This document shows, one piece after another, positions 1-9,386 of a DNA stretch of 64,000 nt. A model generated the notes under the pieces. That model made no database searches. It was given only the letters and a program-made list of their open reading frames with translations, and was not told where the DNA came from. Each line of letters starts with the position of its first letter. Position 1 is the first letter of the stretch. Location of the stretch: assembly GCA_047975215.1 (NCBI GenBank), contig JBKEDD010000107.1, forward strand, positions 1 to 64,000, written 5' to 3'. The stretch is from JAGRMG01 sp047975215. GTDB taxonomy: Bacteria; Pseudomonadota; Alphaproteobacteria; Rhodobacterales; Rhodobacteraceae. The position numbers were made by a program, and so were the translations under genes.

Positions 1-923
1 CCTCCGGGGTGCTTGAGATTGACGGGCAGCGCATGAATGACGTGCCGCCCGCCGAACGCGGCATCGCCATGGTGTTTCAATCCTAAGCGCTTAATCCGCA
101 TATGACGGTGCGCGACAACATGGCCTTTTCGCTGAAGATCGCCCGCAAGTCGCCCGAGGAGATCGACAAGGCCATCACCCGCGCGGCGGAGATCCTGCAA
201 CTGACCCCGTATCTCGACCGGCTGCCCAAGGCGCTGTCGGGCGGGCAGAGGCAGCGGGTGGCGATCGGGCGGGCCATCGTGCGCGATCCGAAGGTCTATC
301 TCTTCGATGAGCCGCTGTCGAACCTCGACGCGGCCCTGCGTGTCGCGACCCGGATCGAGATTGCGCAGTTGAAGGAGAACATGCCGGAATCGACGATGAT
401 CTACGTCACCCACGACCAGGTGGAGGCGATGACGCTGGCCAGCCGGATCGTCGTCCTGACCGTGGGCGAGGGCATCGGCCAGGTCGGCACGCCGCTTGAG
501 CTTTACGAGAGGCCGGAAAACGAATTCGTCGCGCAGTTCATCGGCTCGCCCGCGATGAACCTTCTGGACGGAGAGATCGTCCAGACCGGCGCCGAGACGG
601 TGGTGCAGATCGAGGGCGGTGGCCTTGCGCGCTCAACGGTGCCGACTGAAAGCGGCGACAAGGGGTTGAAGGTCCGCGCCGGGATCCGGCCCGAGGATTT
701 CATCACGAACGAGTGCGATGCGATCTTTGCCGGTGAGGTGGAGATTACCGAGGCGCTGGGGGAGGTTACGCAGCTTTATTTCAAGCGGAACGGGTCGGAT
801 CACGGGCTGATCGCCAAGCTGCCGGGTATCCACGCCAACCTGCGCCGGACAACCGTCAGCCTGACGGCGGCACCGGAGAAGGTGCATCTGTTCCACAATG
901 GCAGGTCGCTGCTGTACCGCTGA
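1..923 (+). pseudogene. Sugar-type ABC transporter ATPase, 5'-truncated by window, with in-frame stop
   Basis: This is the C-terminal part of a MalK/UgpC-type ABC ATPase, which would energise uptake of a sugar or glycerol-phosphate. The frame is open from base 3 and reads into the Q-loop (MVFQS), where a TAA stop at 84-86 replaces the usual Tyr codon. The frame then continues with the ABC signature LSGGQRQR (about 235-258), Walker B VYLFDEP (about 295-315), the H-loop THDQ and a TOBE-like C-terminal domain. A second T-to-A change at 93 turns the next conserved Tyr into Asn. An ATG at 102 could restart translation, but the product would lack Walker A and could not hydrolyse ATP. Either this is a recent pseudogene or two bases are wrong in the assembly. 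Confidence 0.8.
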
Positions 924-1091
924 TCAGCTCGGCCAAACCGCCGCCATCGCGACGGTGAAGCCGGTCGCGGCCACCATCAGCGAGGCCGAAAAGCCCGAGA
1001 CGAGCAGCAGCGCGCCACTGAAGGTCAGGCGCGGGGCCGGGGCGGTCGCCTCTGCGGGCGGCTGGGGCGTATGGGATCGAATCGCGCTCAT
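924..1091 (-). CDS. Small single-pass membrane protein, unknown
   Basis: A 55-residue ORF that starts MSAIRSHTPQPP and ends in one hydrophobic segment of about 25 residues (roughly 25-53: GALLLVSGFSASLMVAATG and on). Its stop lies directly against the stop of the ABC ATPase, and it is divergent from the next gene. There is no clear Shine-Dalgarno sequence. A TAATAT box lies about 9 bases before the ATG, so the transcript may be nearly leaderless. I do not recognise the family. The clean fit between neighbours and the membrane-protein composition argue for a real gene; its size and lack of homology evidence argue for caution. Confidence 0.4.
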   Translation of the reverse strand: MSAIRSHTPQPPAEATAPAPRLTFSGALLLVSGFSASLMVAATGFTVAMAAVWPS

Positions 1092-1138
1092 GGGTCAATA
1101 TTAGCGTGGCGTTAGGTTTATGCTGCCTTAATTTTGCC

Positions 1139-2041
1139 ATGAATCTGGTGTGGCACAACTTTTCCGCGAAACGTGATCTCTCCGAACCCGACTTCAGCTG
1201 GGGCGGGATGCCGATGCAGCAGCATCCGACCTATGGCGCGGTGCTGCGGCGTTTCGGGCGTCAGGTGCGGTGGGCGGAATGGCGGCAGGGCGGCGGGACG
1301 GTCGCGCGGGCGCTGGTCGTGTCGCGCCCCGGCCTGACGCTTTTGTCGCGCGGTCCCTTGTGGGCCGGGGCGCCGGGGCAGGCGGGGCCGCTCTTGCGCG
1401 ACATGGCGGGCTTTCGCGGGCTGAGTTTCGCCACACCGGAATGCGCGGCGACCGGGCCGGGTCTGATCCCGGTGATGGCGCCCCGGTCCGAGGCGATCTG
1501 GTATCTGCCGGGGGACCGCGCCGCGCTTCGCGCCGGGCTGGGCCAGAAATGGCGCAATGCGCTGACCAAGGCGGAACGGGACAGCGCCGGGCTGTCGATC
1601 CCCGCCAGCGCGCGCGCCGATGCGGGCTGGCTTTACGCGGCCGAGGGGCGGCAGCGGCGGGATCGCGGCTATCGCACCCTGCCGCCCGCCTTTGCCGAAA
1701 GCTGGCGCGCGGCGGCGCCGAAGGATTTCCGGCTTTATGAAGCCTGGGTGGCGGGGGAACGGGTCGCGGGCATCATGATCCTGATGCACCGGCCCTGGGC
1801 CAGCTATCACATCGCTTGGTCGGGGGACGAAGGGCGGCGGCGGAACGCGGGCCGGCTGCTTCTATGGCGCGCGGCCTGCGACTTGCAGGATGAGGGCTAT
1901 GGCGCGCTCTGCCTTGGTCACGTCGATGCCGGGGCCGCGCCGGGCCTTGCCGCGTTCAAGGCCGGGACCGGGGCCGAGATACGACGCCTCGGCCCGACGG
2001 TCCTGATCCTGCCCCGGCTTATTCGGCCGCGACCTCGATAA
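1139..2041 (+). CDS. FemAB/GNAT-like N-acyltransferase
   Basis: About 300 residues, with the look of the GNAT superfamily branch that includes FemAB-like proteins. It has a conserved centre (WRNALTKAERD, about residues 134-144), a YEAWVAGERVAGIM strand about 60 residues further on, and an SYHIAWSGDEGRRRNAGRLL acceptor-loop region near 220-240 that resembles the pyrophosphate-binding part of these folds. The predicted role is transfer of an acyl or aminoacyl group to an amine; the substrate is not deducible. The ATG at 1139 is chosen over a GTG at 1106 because it follows the intergenic region better, but no strong ribosome site supports either. The 3' end overlaps the convergent ABC gene by 23 bases. 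Confidence 0.6.
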   Translation: MNLVWHNFSAKRDLSEPDFSWGGMPMQQHPTYGAVLRRFGRQVRWAEWRQGGGTVARALVVSRPGLTLLSRGPLWAGAPGQAGPLLRDMAGFRGLSFATPECAATGPGLIPVMAPRSEAIWYLPGDRAALRAGLGQKWRNALTKAERDSAGLSIPASARADAGWLYAAEGRQRRDRGYRTLPPAFAESWRAAAPKDFRLYEAWVAGERVAGIMILMHRPWASYHIAWSGDEGRRRNAGRLLLWRAACDLQDEGYGALCLGHVDAGAAPGLAAFKAGTGAEIRRLGPTVLILPRLIRPRPR

Positions 2042-4103
2042 CCGGCTCCATCGAGGCGAAATCCGCGTCCGACAGATGGCATTTCACTTGATGGCCATTG
2101 CCAAGCCGACGCACCGGCGGCACCTCGCTTTCGCAGAGATTGCCCGGCACCTTCGACTTCCACCGGCAGCGGGTCTGGAACGGGCAGCCGGGGGGCGGGT
2201 TCATGGCGGACGGGATTTCCCCCTTAAGCACGATATGCTTCTTCTTCACCCGCGTGTCGGCGATCGGCACGGCGGACAGAAGCGCCTCGGTATAGGGGTG
2301 GTAGGGCGGCGCGAAGACCTGATCGGTGGTGCCAAGTTCGACCACATGGCCGAGATACATCACCATCACCCGGTCGCTGAGATAGCGCACAATGGACAGA
2401 TCGTGGCTGATGAACAGCAGCGTGGTTTTCTGTTCGCGCTGGATTTCCATCAGCAGATCGGTCACCGCGGCCTGCACGCTGACATCGAGCGCCGAAACCG
2501 GCTCGTCCGCCACCACGATACGCGCGCCCCCGGCAAAGGCCCGCGCGATGCCGACGCGCTGTTTCTGGCCGCCCGAAAGCTGGCGCGGCATGCGCTCGGC
2601 GAAGGCGCGCGGCAGTTTCACCAGGTCGAGCAGTTCCAGCATCCGCTTGCGGCGCTCCGCGGTGCTCTGGCCGATGCCGAATATCTCCAGCGCCCGGACG
2701 ATCTGGCGCCCGACCGTCATCGACGGGTTCAGCGTGTCGAACGGGTTCTGGAACACCATCTGGATGTCCGAGACCGTCCTGGTGTCGCGCGCCTCGATCG
2801 GGATCTGCTCGATATTGCGCCCGTCCAGCAAAATCTGCCCCTCGGTCGCGGTCTCCAGCCCCATCAGCACCTTGGCGAACGTGGACTTGCCGCAGCCGCT
2901 TTCGCCGACGATGGCCAGCGTCTCGGATTCGCGCGCCGCGAAGGACAGCGTTTCGTTGGCCTTGACCACGCGCGTCTCGCCGCCCCCGAAAAGCGCATTG
3001 GCGGCAACCTCGTAGTATTTCCTGAGGTTGTCCATCCTCAGGACCACCTCGCCGATCTCGCCCTTCTCTTTCGTCTCGGTGGCGGCGGGGGGCGCGTGCC
3101 AGTCGATCTCGCGGAACCGCAGACAGCGGGTATGGTGGCGGTCGTTGCCGGGCACGGACTCCATCGCGATATCCTGCGCGTCGCAGCGCCCGGCATTGAA
3201 ATAGTCGCAGCGCGGGCCGAAATTGCAGCCCGGCGGGCGTTCGTGCGGCAACGGGAAGTTGCCGGGGATAGCCACCAGCGGCCGGGCGTTCTTGTCGGCG
3301 CCGGGAAGCGGGATCGAGCGGAACAGCGCCTGTGTATAGGGATGCTGCATCTCGTCGAACACGTCCTCGATGCTGCCCCGTTCCACCGCCTCGCCGGAAT
3401 ACATCACGCAAAGCCGGTCGCAGGTTTCCAGTATCAGGCCCAGATTGTGCGAGATGAACAGCATGGAGGTGCCGTACTTCTTGCCAAGGTCGCGCACCAG
3501 TTCGACCACCGCCGCCTCGACGGTCACATCCAGCGCCGTGGTCGGCTCGTCCAGGATCAGCAGCGAGGGCTTGGACATCAGCGCCATGGCGATGACGATG
3601 CGCTGCTGCTGGCCGCCCGAAAGCTGGTGCGGATATGAATTCAGCATCCGCTCGGGGTCGGGCAGGCGGACATCCGTGACCACCTCCAGCGCCCGCGCCC
3701 GGGCCTCGGCCTTGCCGATGCCTTCGTGGATCATCGGCACTTCCATCAGTTGCCGCCCGATTTTCATCGCCGGATTCAGCGAAGCCATGGGCTCCTGATA
3801 GATCATGGCGATCTCGTTGCCGCGCAAGCCGCGCAACTCGTCTTCGCTCAGCGTGCTCAGATCGCGGCCCTTGAACCGGATCGTCCCGCCAGTGATGCGG
3901 CCGTTCTTGCCCAGATCCTGCATCACCCCCAGGGCCACGGTGGACTTGCCGCAACCGCTTTCACCCACGAGCCCGACTGCCTCGCCCGGCTCCACGATGA
4001 CGGAAAAATCCATCACCGCAGGGATCTCGCGCAGCCGGGTGAAGAACGAGATCGACAGCTTGTCGATCTCAAGGATCGGTCCGTCATGTTCCCATTTCGC
4101 CAT
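2019..4103 (-). CDS. Peptide/opine ABC transporter ATPase, fused DppD-DppF type
   Basis: A 694-residue protein with two complete ABC ATPase domains in one chain. The first has Walker A GESGCGKST at residues 47-55, signature LSGGQQQR at about 161 and Walker B LLILDEP at about 181. Its Cys-rich oligopeptide C-terminal tail has cysteines at about 293, 299, 307 and 327. The second domain has Walker A at about 400-408, signature LSGGQKQR and a matching Cys tail. The family energises uptake of di- and oligopeptides, nickel or opines. The start is set by AAGGAGG seven bases upstream. It is the last gene of a four-gene operon (binding protein, two permeases, ATPase). Most relatives use two separate ATPases; fused forms are common in Rhodobacteraceae. 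Confidence 0.92.
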   Translation of the reverse strand: MAKWEHDGPILEIDKLSISFFTRLREIPAVMDFSVIVEPGEAVGLVGESGCGKSTVALGVMQDLGKNGRITGGTIRFKGRDLSTLSEDELRGLRGNEIAMIYQEPMASLNPAMKIGRQLMEVPMIHEGIGKAEARARALEVVTDVRLPDPERMLNSYPHQLSGGQQQRIVIAMALMSKPSLLILDEPTTALDVTVEAAVVELVRDLGKKYGTSMLFISHNLGLILETCDRLCVMYSGEAVERGSIEDVFDEMQHPYTQALFRSIPLPGADKNARPLVAIPGNFPLPHERPPGCNFGPRCDYFNAGRCDAQDIAMESVPGNDRHHTRCLRFREIDWHAPPAATETKEKGEIGEVVLRMDNLRKYYEVAANALFGGGETRVVKANETLSFAARESETLAIVGESGCGKSTFAKVLMGLETATEGQILLDGRNIEQIPIEARDTRTVSDIQMVFQNPFDTLNPSMTVGRQIVRALEIFGIGQSTAERRKRMLELLDLVKLPRAFAERMPRQLSGGQKQRVGIARAFAGGARIVVADEPVSALDVSVQAAVTDLLMEIQREQKTTLLFISHDLSIVRYLSDRVMVMYLGHVVELGTTDQVFAPPYHPYTEALLSAVPIADTRVKKKHIVLKGEIPSAMNPPPGCPFQTRCRWKSKVPGNLCESEVPPVRRLGNGHQVKCHLSDADFASMEPVIEVAAE

Positions 4104-4160
4104 CTCGTGCCTCCTTGCAGGGCGGTTCCTGCCTTCATCTTGCCGAAAAACTCCGGGGGT

Positions 4161-4178
4161 CCGGGGGCTGGCCCCCGG
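4161..4178 (-). promoter_or_regulatory. GC-rich hairpin between permease and ATPase genes
   Basis: An 18-base palindrome (CCGGGGGC-TG-GCCCCCGG) in the 89-base gap of the operon. There is no T tract, so it more likely adjusts mRNA stability or segment expression than terminates transcription. Confidence 0.45.
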
Positions 4179-4192
4179 TCCTGCCGTCGGCG

Positions 4193-5413
4193 TCAGTCCT
4201 TCAGGCTTTCCTCGCGCAGCCCGTCGGCCAGAAGGTTCAGCCCCAGCACCAGCGACAGCAGGGCCAGCGCCGGCGGCAGGGCGGGGTGAAGGTAGATCGA
4301 CAAGAGCTTGCGGCCCTCGTTGATGGTCGAACCCCAGTCGGGGCTTTCCGGTGGCAGGCCCAGGCCGAAAAAGCCCAGCGTGCCCAGAAGGATCGTGGTA
4401 TAGCCGATGCGCAGGCAGAAATCGACGATCAGCGGCCCGCGGGCATTGGGCAGGATCTCCCACAGCATGATGTACCACGGGCCTTCGCCGCGGGTCTGGG
4501 CTGCGGCGACGTAATCGCGCGTGCGCAAGTCCATCGCCAGGCCGCGCACGATGCGAAACACGGTCGGCGAGTTGACGAAGACCACCGAAACGAACACCAC
4601 AAGGATGCCGCCGGGGATGTCGAACAGATCGAGGGTCGCCGGCAGCGCCGGGATCGCGATGTCGCGCGTGTTGACGAGGTAGCCGCCGGTCGAGACCAGC
4701 GAAAGATAGAGCCATGCCATGATTCCCAGCACGCCGATCAGCAGCGGCGTGCGCAATCGCGGCTGCGTGTAGTAGCGCGAATTCAGCAGCACGCCGGCAA
4801 AGACGATGGGGAACGCGAACAGCACCGTCGCCATGTAGTTGGGAACGCCGGTATCGACGATCTCGGGCGTCACCAGCAGATAGAACAGCAGGATCACCGG
4901 AAACGCCAGGATCAGGTTGGCCAGGAAGGACAGGAACGTATCGAGCCGGCCGCCGTAATAGCCGGCCGGCAGGCCCAGGGTGATGCCGACCATGAAGGCG
5001 AACAGCGTCGCCAGCGGCGCGATCTGCACCACCACCCAGGCGCCCTTGACCAGCCGCGAGAACACGTCGCGCGCCAGGTTGTCCCCGCCCAGCAGGTACC
5101 AGCCGTACTGGCCGTCTTCCGGATTGCGCACCGGCACGCCGGGCGGCTTGTTCTTCATCCCCGAAATCTGCTCAAGCGGATCGAAGGTCACGATGAGATC
5201 CAGCGCCCCGAAGATGCCGGTGAAGACCCAGAACATCACCAGCGCGAAACCGATCATGCCGATCGGGCTGTCAAACAGCTTGCCGTACAATCCCAGCCGA
5301 CGCTTGAAGGCGATCGACACCGCGAACAGGATCGCCAGCGCCACCCATACGGACGTGAACTGATAGAGGATGCGGGCGATGATCTCGAAGGCTCCGAGCG
5401 GTTCCATGGCCAT
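4193..5413 (-). CDS. Peptide/opine ABC transporter permease, DppC type
   Basis: A 406-residue inner-membrane permease of the binding-protein-dependent transport family. The C-terminal half carries the EAA-like cytoplasmic loop (YVAAAQTRGEGPWYIMLWEI) that docks on the ATPase, followed by ILPNARGPLIVDFCLRIG and the typical last helices. It is about 100 residues longer than classic DppC because of an extended segment between the N-terminal helix and the transport domain (about residues 75-140) and extra helices. It lies between the DppB-type permease (5-base gap) and the ATPase. The start is the first of two nearby Met codons (MAMEPL) after a GAGGG ribosome site. Confidence 0.9.
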   Translation of the reverse strand: MAMEPLGAFEIIARILYQFTSVWVALAILFAVSIAFKRRLGLYGKLFDSPIGMIGFALVMFWVFTGIFGALDLIVTFDPLEQISGMKNKPPGVPVRNPEDGQYGWYLLGGDNLARDVFSRLVKGAWVVVQIAPLATLFAFMVGITLGLPAGYYGGRLDTFLSFLANLILAFPVILLFYLLVTPEIVDTGVPNYMATVLFAFPIVFAGVLLNSRYYTQPRLRTPLLIGVLGIMAWLYLSLVSTGGYLVNTRDIAIPALPATLDLFDIPGGILVVFVSVVFVNSPTVFRIVRGLAMDLRTRDYVAAAQTRGEGPWYIMLWEILPNARGPLIVDFCLRIGYTTILLGTLGFFGLGLPPESPDWGSTINEGRKLLSIYLHPALPPALALLSLVLGLNLLADGLREESLKD

Positions 5414-5418
5414 CTCCC

Positions 5419-6471
5419 TCAGGATATGCGGATGCGGGGGTTGAGATAGACATAGCCGATATCCGAGATCAGCTGTGTCGTCAGAACCACCACCACCGAG
5501 ACCACCGAGACCGCGAGCAGCAGTTCGATGTCGTTGTTGCCCGCGGCCTCGACCAGGGTCCAGCCGAAGCCCTTGTAGTTGAACAGCGTCTCGACGATCA
5601 CGACGCCGTTCAGAAGCCAGGGGAATTGCAGCATGATGACGGTGAAGGGGGCGATCAGCGCGTTCCTGAGCGCGTGTTTCACCACGATCTGGGGAAAGGC
5701 CACACCCTTGAGCCGCGCGGTGCGGATGTATTGCGCGGTCATGACCTCGGTCATGCTGGCCCGGGTCATGCGCGCGATATATCCCATGCCGTAAAGCGCG
5801 ATAGTCAGCACCGGCAGAAAGAAGTTCTCGAAATTGGCGTCTTCCATGGCGCTGGTGGCGGTGCCCTTGAACCATTTCAGCCCCACCGCCGAGGACGCGA
5901 AGACCGCGATGAAGATCACGCCCGAGACGTATTCGGGCGTCGCCGTGGTGATGATCGAGAAGGTGGAAAGCGACCGGTCCGTCTTGGAGCCTTCGCGCAT
6001 CCCCGCGATCACCCCCACGAGCAGCGCCATCGGCACCATCAGCAGCATCACCCAGAACATCAGCTTTCCGGTCAGGCTCAGGCGCGTGGCGACGATGCCC
6101 GACACGTCGTCGCGGAATACCGTGGAATAGCCCCAGTCGCCCTGGAGGATGCCGCACAGGCGCGGCGCATTGGCGGCCGCCTCGGGGGTGACGGCGCCGT
6201 CGATGCAGCGCCCGGTCACGCCGTCATCGTCGCTGCGGGTCCAGCCCGGCCAGACGCCCAGCCATTGCCCATAGCGCGAAAGCAGCGGTTCGCCGTAGCC
6301 GCGGCTTTCGAGCCAGCTTGCGACCTGGTCGTCGGTCATGCGCATGTTACCCTGCGTCTTGGCCAGCTTTTCCAGGTTCGGATGGAGGTTGGTCAGGAAG
6401 AACACGATGAAGGTCAGGCACAGTGCCGTCAGCACCATCACCCAGACCCGTCGCAGAATGAACAGTCCCAT
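5419..6471 (-). CDS. Peptide/opine ABC transporter permease, DppB type
   Basis: A 350-residue permease. The N-terminal helix MGLFILRRVWVMVLTALCLT is the usual DppB anchor. A periplasmic region with two Cys follows, then five further hydrophobic segments, with the ATPase-docking loop around TAQYIRTARLKGVAFPQIVV. It pairs with the DppC-type permease to form the channel. The gene follows a 110-base gap after the binding-protein gene; that gap holds a stable hairpin. The N-terminal periplasmic part is longer than in E. coli DppB, as is common for this subgroup. Confidence 0.92.
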   Translation of the reverse strand: MGLFILRRVWVMVLTALCLTFIVFFLTNLHPNLEKLAKTQGNMRMTDDQVASWLESRGYGEPLLSRYGQWLGVWPGWTRSDDDGVTGRCIDGAVTPEAAANAPRLCGILQGDWGYSTVFRDDVSGIVATRLSLTGKLMFWVMLLMVPMALLVGVIAGMREGSKTDRSLSTFSIITTATPEYVSGVIFIAVFASSAVGLKWFKGTATSAMEDANFENFFLPVLTIALYGMGYIARMTRASMTEVMTAQYIRTARLKGVAFPQIVVKHALRNALIAPFTVIMLQFPWLLNGVVIVETLFNYKGFGWTLVEAAGNNDIELLLAVSVVSVVVVLTTQLISDIGYVYLNPRIRIS

Positions 6472-6536
6472 TAAGTTCCCTGTCGCTTGTTGTCAGTCCG
6501 GCCGGCGTTCTTCGGTATGCGAGCAGGTCCGGCGAA

Positions 6537-6557
6537 CCGGGCGCATGCGGCGCCCGG
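6537..6557 (-). promoter_or_regulatory. Intercistronic hairpin downstream of binding-protein gene
   Basis: CCGGGCGC, 5-base loop, GCGCCCGG: a perfect 8-bp stem between the binding-protein gene and the first permease gene. Hairpins here commonly protect the upstream message so that more binding protein than permease is made; that role is inferred. Confidence 0.5.
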
Positions 6558-6581
6558 CCCGTTGTCAGGCGGCAGCCGCGA

Positions 6582-8249
6582 TCAGGATGCGAATCCGATC
6601 TTGTACAGATGGATCTCGTGGGCCGGGTGTTTGGCCGAATTCATCAGATTGCCGTTGTTGTGGTTGTATAGCGACCTCCAGTAGGGCTGGATGATGACCC
6701 CGTCATCGCGCAGCAGCTGTTCGATCTTGGCAACCACGTCGCGGCGCTTGTCGGCATCCGCGATGGCGTTGGCGGAATTGATCAGATCGTCATACTCCGC
6801 GCTGGAATAGGCGGCCTCGTTCCAGGCCTCGCCCGAGCGGTAGGCGAGCGTCAGGATCTGCACGTCCAGCGGCCGGTGGTTCCACTGGGTCGCGCTGAGG
6901 GGATATTCTGTCCACTTGTTCCAGAACGTGTTGCCGGGCAGAATCGTGCGCTTGACGTTGATACCCGCATCGCGCAGCTGCGCCGCCAGCGCGTCGCCGG
7001 TATTGCGCTGCCAGTCGTCGTCCACGGTGATCAGTTCGTGTTCGAAATCGGCCAGCCCGGCTTCGTCCATCAGCGCCTTGGCCTGCGCCGGATCGAAGGG
7101 GGCGGGGCCGATATCGGCGTAAGCCGGATGGATCGGGCAGACATGGTGGTTGGCCGCCACCCGGCCGCGGTTGGAATAACCCAGTTCCAGCAGCACGTCG
7201 TTCTTCACCGCCAGTGCCAGCGCGTTGCGCACCTTCTTGTCGGCATATGGCTTCATGCCGTCGACCTCGGCCTTCTGGTTGCCGCGGAACACGATGGTCG
7301 CCGCCGTCACCGCCTCGGACTTGGTCCAGCCGATGGCATCCATCACGTCGATGAAATCGCCGACGGTCTCGTAAAGCAGATCGACCTCGTCGGATTCGGC
7401 CGCCGCCACCCAGGCCGAGGGGTCGGTTCCGTAGTCGATGAACTCGACCCGGTCGACATAGGGGCCGCCATAGATCTCGGTGCCCCACCACTGGTGATCG
7501 GCGTTGCGTTCGAGGATGCAGTTGATGCCGACCTCCATGCTGACCGGACGATAGGGGCCGGTGCCGATGCCGTTGTCGAACGGGCTGCCGCCGGTATAGC
7601 TGGAATGGGTGATGGCGGCGGGATAGTCCGACATGTTGGCGATGACCGAGACATCGGGCGCCGACAGTTTAAGGATGACGGTATGGTCATCGGCCACCTC
7701 GATCGCGCCGTCGCGGGCGGCGCCGCTGGCCTCGTCGATCAGCTCGCCCATGCGGCTGGCCATTGAGTTGCCTTCCATGCCCTTGTCGCACCAACCGGCG
7801 ATGTTGCGCGCCACGTCGGCGGCGGTGAAATCGTCGCCGTTGTTCCATTTCACGCCCTTGCGGACGTTCAGCACATACTCGGTCGCGTCGTCGTTGACCT
7901 CCCAATTGTCGAGAAGCATGCCCCGGAACGTGCCGTCGGCGTTGTATTCGACCAGGTATTCCAGAAATCCGCGTGACTGGTTGCCGATCTCGGACCAGTC
8001 ATAGGCGCGCGGATCCTTCATCGCCTTGACCGATTGCTGGATGCGCAGCGTGCCGCCCTGCCTGGGCATCTCCTGGGCGCGCGCCGGCGCCGGAAGCCCG
8101 ATCATGCCGTAGGCCGCCGTCGCGGTGACGCCCAGCATGGTCGCACGGGTCAGGAACTCGCGCCGGCTCAGCTTGCCGTCGCGGTATTCCTGCGCGTGCA
8201 TCTCGGCCGCCCAGTGAACGGGTTTTGCGTTGATGGTGTCGTGGGTCAT
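6582..8249 (-). CDS. Peptide/opine ABC transporter substrate-binding protein (family 5), TAT-exported
   Basis: A 555-residue periplasmic solute-binding protein of the SBP_bac_5 family. A twin-arginine motif SRREFLT near residue 28 precedes a hydrophobic stretch (MLGVTATAAYGMIGL) and the cleavage region PARAQE. The mature protein begins GGTLRIQQSVKAM, then shows the family pattern of a YVLNVRKGVKWNNGDDFTA segment. The predicted role is to capture a peptide, opine or similar ligand and pass it to the permeases. The start at 8249 is preceded by GGGAG nine bases upstream; an upstream in-frame Met would disrupt the signal. It is first in its operon, next to an AraC-type regulator gene. Confidence 0.92.
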   Translation of the reverse strand: MTHDTINAKPVHWAAEMHAQEYRDGKLSRREFLTRATMLGVTATAAYGMIGLPAPARAQEMPRQGGTLRIQQSVKAMKDPRAYDWSEIGNQSRGFLEYLVEYNADGTFRGMLLDNWEVNDDATEYVLNVRKGVKWNNGDDFTAADVARNIAGWCDKGMEGNSMASRMGELIDEASGAARDGAIEVADDHTVILKLSAPDVSVIANMSDYPAAITHSSYTGGSPFDNGIGTGPYRPVSMEVGINCILERNADHQWWGTEIYGGPYVDRVEFIDYGTDPSAWVAAAESDEVDLLYETVGDFIDVMDAIGWTKSEAVTAATIVFRGNQKAEVDGMKPYADKKVRNALALAVKNDVLLELGYSNRGRVAANHHVCPIHPAYADIGPAPFDPAQAKALMDEAGLADFEHELITVDDDWQRNTGDALAAQLRDAGINVKRTILPGNTFWNKWTEYPLSATQWNHRPLDVQILTLAYRSGEAWNEAAYSSAEYDDLINSANAIADADKRRDVVAKIEQLLRDDGVIIQPYWRSLYNHNNGNLMNSAKHPAHEIHLYKIGFAS

Positions 8250-8393
8250 GGTCAGGTGTCTCCCTGTTGAGCGAAAACCGTGTGGCCGGGCCGAAATCCC
8301 CGCCGGTTGTGTCGCGCCGGTTGCCGCAAACATGGCCCGAATGGCGTCAGATTACGGATTGCGTGTCTCCCCATGGGTGCATTCGGCACAAGA

Positions 8394-8409
8394 TTGACAC
8401 TTAGGTCAA
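8394..8409 (-). promoter_or_regulatory. Palindrome upstream of the peptide-transport operon
   Basis: TTGAC-N6-GTCAA, a perfect 5-bp inverted repeat about 145 bases before the binding-protein start. It is a candidate operator for the adjacent AraC-type protein or for a CRP/FNR-like factor. No confident -10 box is seen with it. Confidence 0.35.
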
Positions 8410-8483
8410 TGATCAGTTTCGTCCATTGGCGGCATAAAAGCGACATCGAGATAGGAAAAAAGCGACATGTGCGACCGTGTGGC

Positions 8484-9344
8484 TCAGGTGCGCGCGGCGC
8501 TGGCGCGGCGCAGGGCGGTCGGCGTCTGCCCGGTGTGGTGCTGGATGAAACGGGTGAAATAGGCGGCGCTGCCAAAGCCCAGATGACTGGCGATATCCTG
8601 CACCGGTACATCGGTCGCCCCCAGCAGCGACCGGGCGGCGTGCAGGCTGCGTTCGGTCAGGAGTTCGGCGGCGGTGCGCCCGGTTTCGGCGCGGCAAACG
8701 CGGGTCATGTGCGTCGGCGTCACCCCCAGCGCGCCGGCATGCTCGGCCATGCTGGCGCCGCTGGCGAAATGGCCGACGAGGCGTTCGCAATAGGCCCGGC
8801 TCAGCCGCCGCGCCGCGCCGGGCCGGGGCGGCACGTCCGCGGCCGCCATCTGCCGGCGCAGCCAGATCGCCGCCAGTTCGCCATAGGCCAGCATCGCCTC
8901 GGCCCGGAGCGGGCGGGCGGTATTCTGTTCGCGGCCCAGCGCCTCAAGAAGCGCGGTCAGTTCGGTTTGCGCGCCAACCTCGCGGATGCGCAGGTGCTGG
9001 GCGCGTTCGGGCAGGACGATGCGGGTGCCGCAGGGAATGACCAGCGCCTGGCCGAACCCCTGGCGGCCGGGCGCAAGGGCCATCAGGCTGCGCGCGGGCA
9101 CGAACAGCGCGTTATGCACACCGACCCCTCGCCGGGCACCGTCCAGCAGCGCGACGCCCTGGCCGCGGGTGAACCAGATCAGCAGGTTTTCGCCCCGGTC
9201 ATGGGCGAGTTCCAGTTGCCACGCGCCGCGCGTCATCAGTTGCGCCAGCGTCATCAACCGGATCTCGTCGCTTGCGGATGGGTCGAAGGTCATATGTTCG
9301 AATAAGACATCTCGGGCCAGGTTCGTTGTGGTAATTCTTTGCAT
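8484..9344 (-). CDS. AraC-family transcriptional regulator
   Basis: A 286-residue protein with an N-terminal cupin-like sensing half (roughly residues 20-160) and a C-terminal double helix-turn-helix. The second half contains MAEHAGALGVTPTHMTRVCR and the AraC signature region VQDIASHLGFGSAAYFTRFI, then HHTGQTPTALRR. These are the classic DNA-contact and core positions. It lies on the same strand directly upstream of the peptide ABC operon, so control of that operon by the transported compound is the simplest inference. Confidence 0.9.
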   Translation of the reverse strand: MQRITTTNLARDVLFEHMTFDPSASDEIRLMTLAQLMTRGAWQLELAHDRGENLLIWFTRGQGVALLDGARRGVGVHNALFVPARSLMALAPGRQGFGQALVIPCGTRIVLPERAQHLRIREVGAQTELTALLEALGREQNTARPLRAEAMLAYGELAAIWLRRQMAAADVPPRPGAARRLSRAYCERLVGHFASGASMAEHAGALGVTPTHMTRVCRAETGRTAAELLTERSLHAARSLLGATDVPVQDIASHLGFGSAAYFTRFIQHHTGQTPTALRRASAART

Positions 9345-9386
9345 TAATGACGCAATCGGTCAATTGCGATACTCGCGTTACCGGCG

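Noticed and set aside
2076..3638. Long plus-strand ORF opposite the fused ATPase gene
   Set aside because: It is antisense to a gene with two full ABC domains and has a His/Arg-rich composition typical of high-GC shadows.
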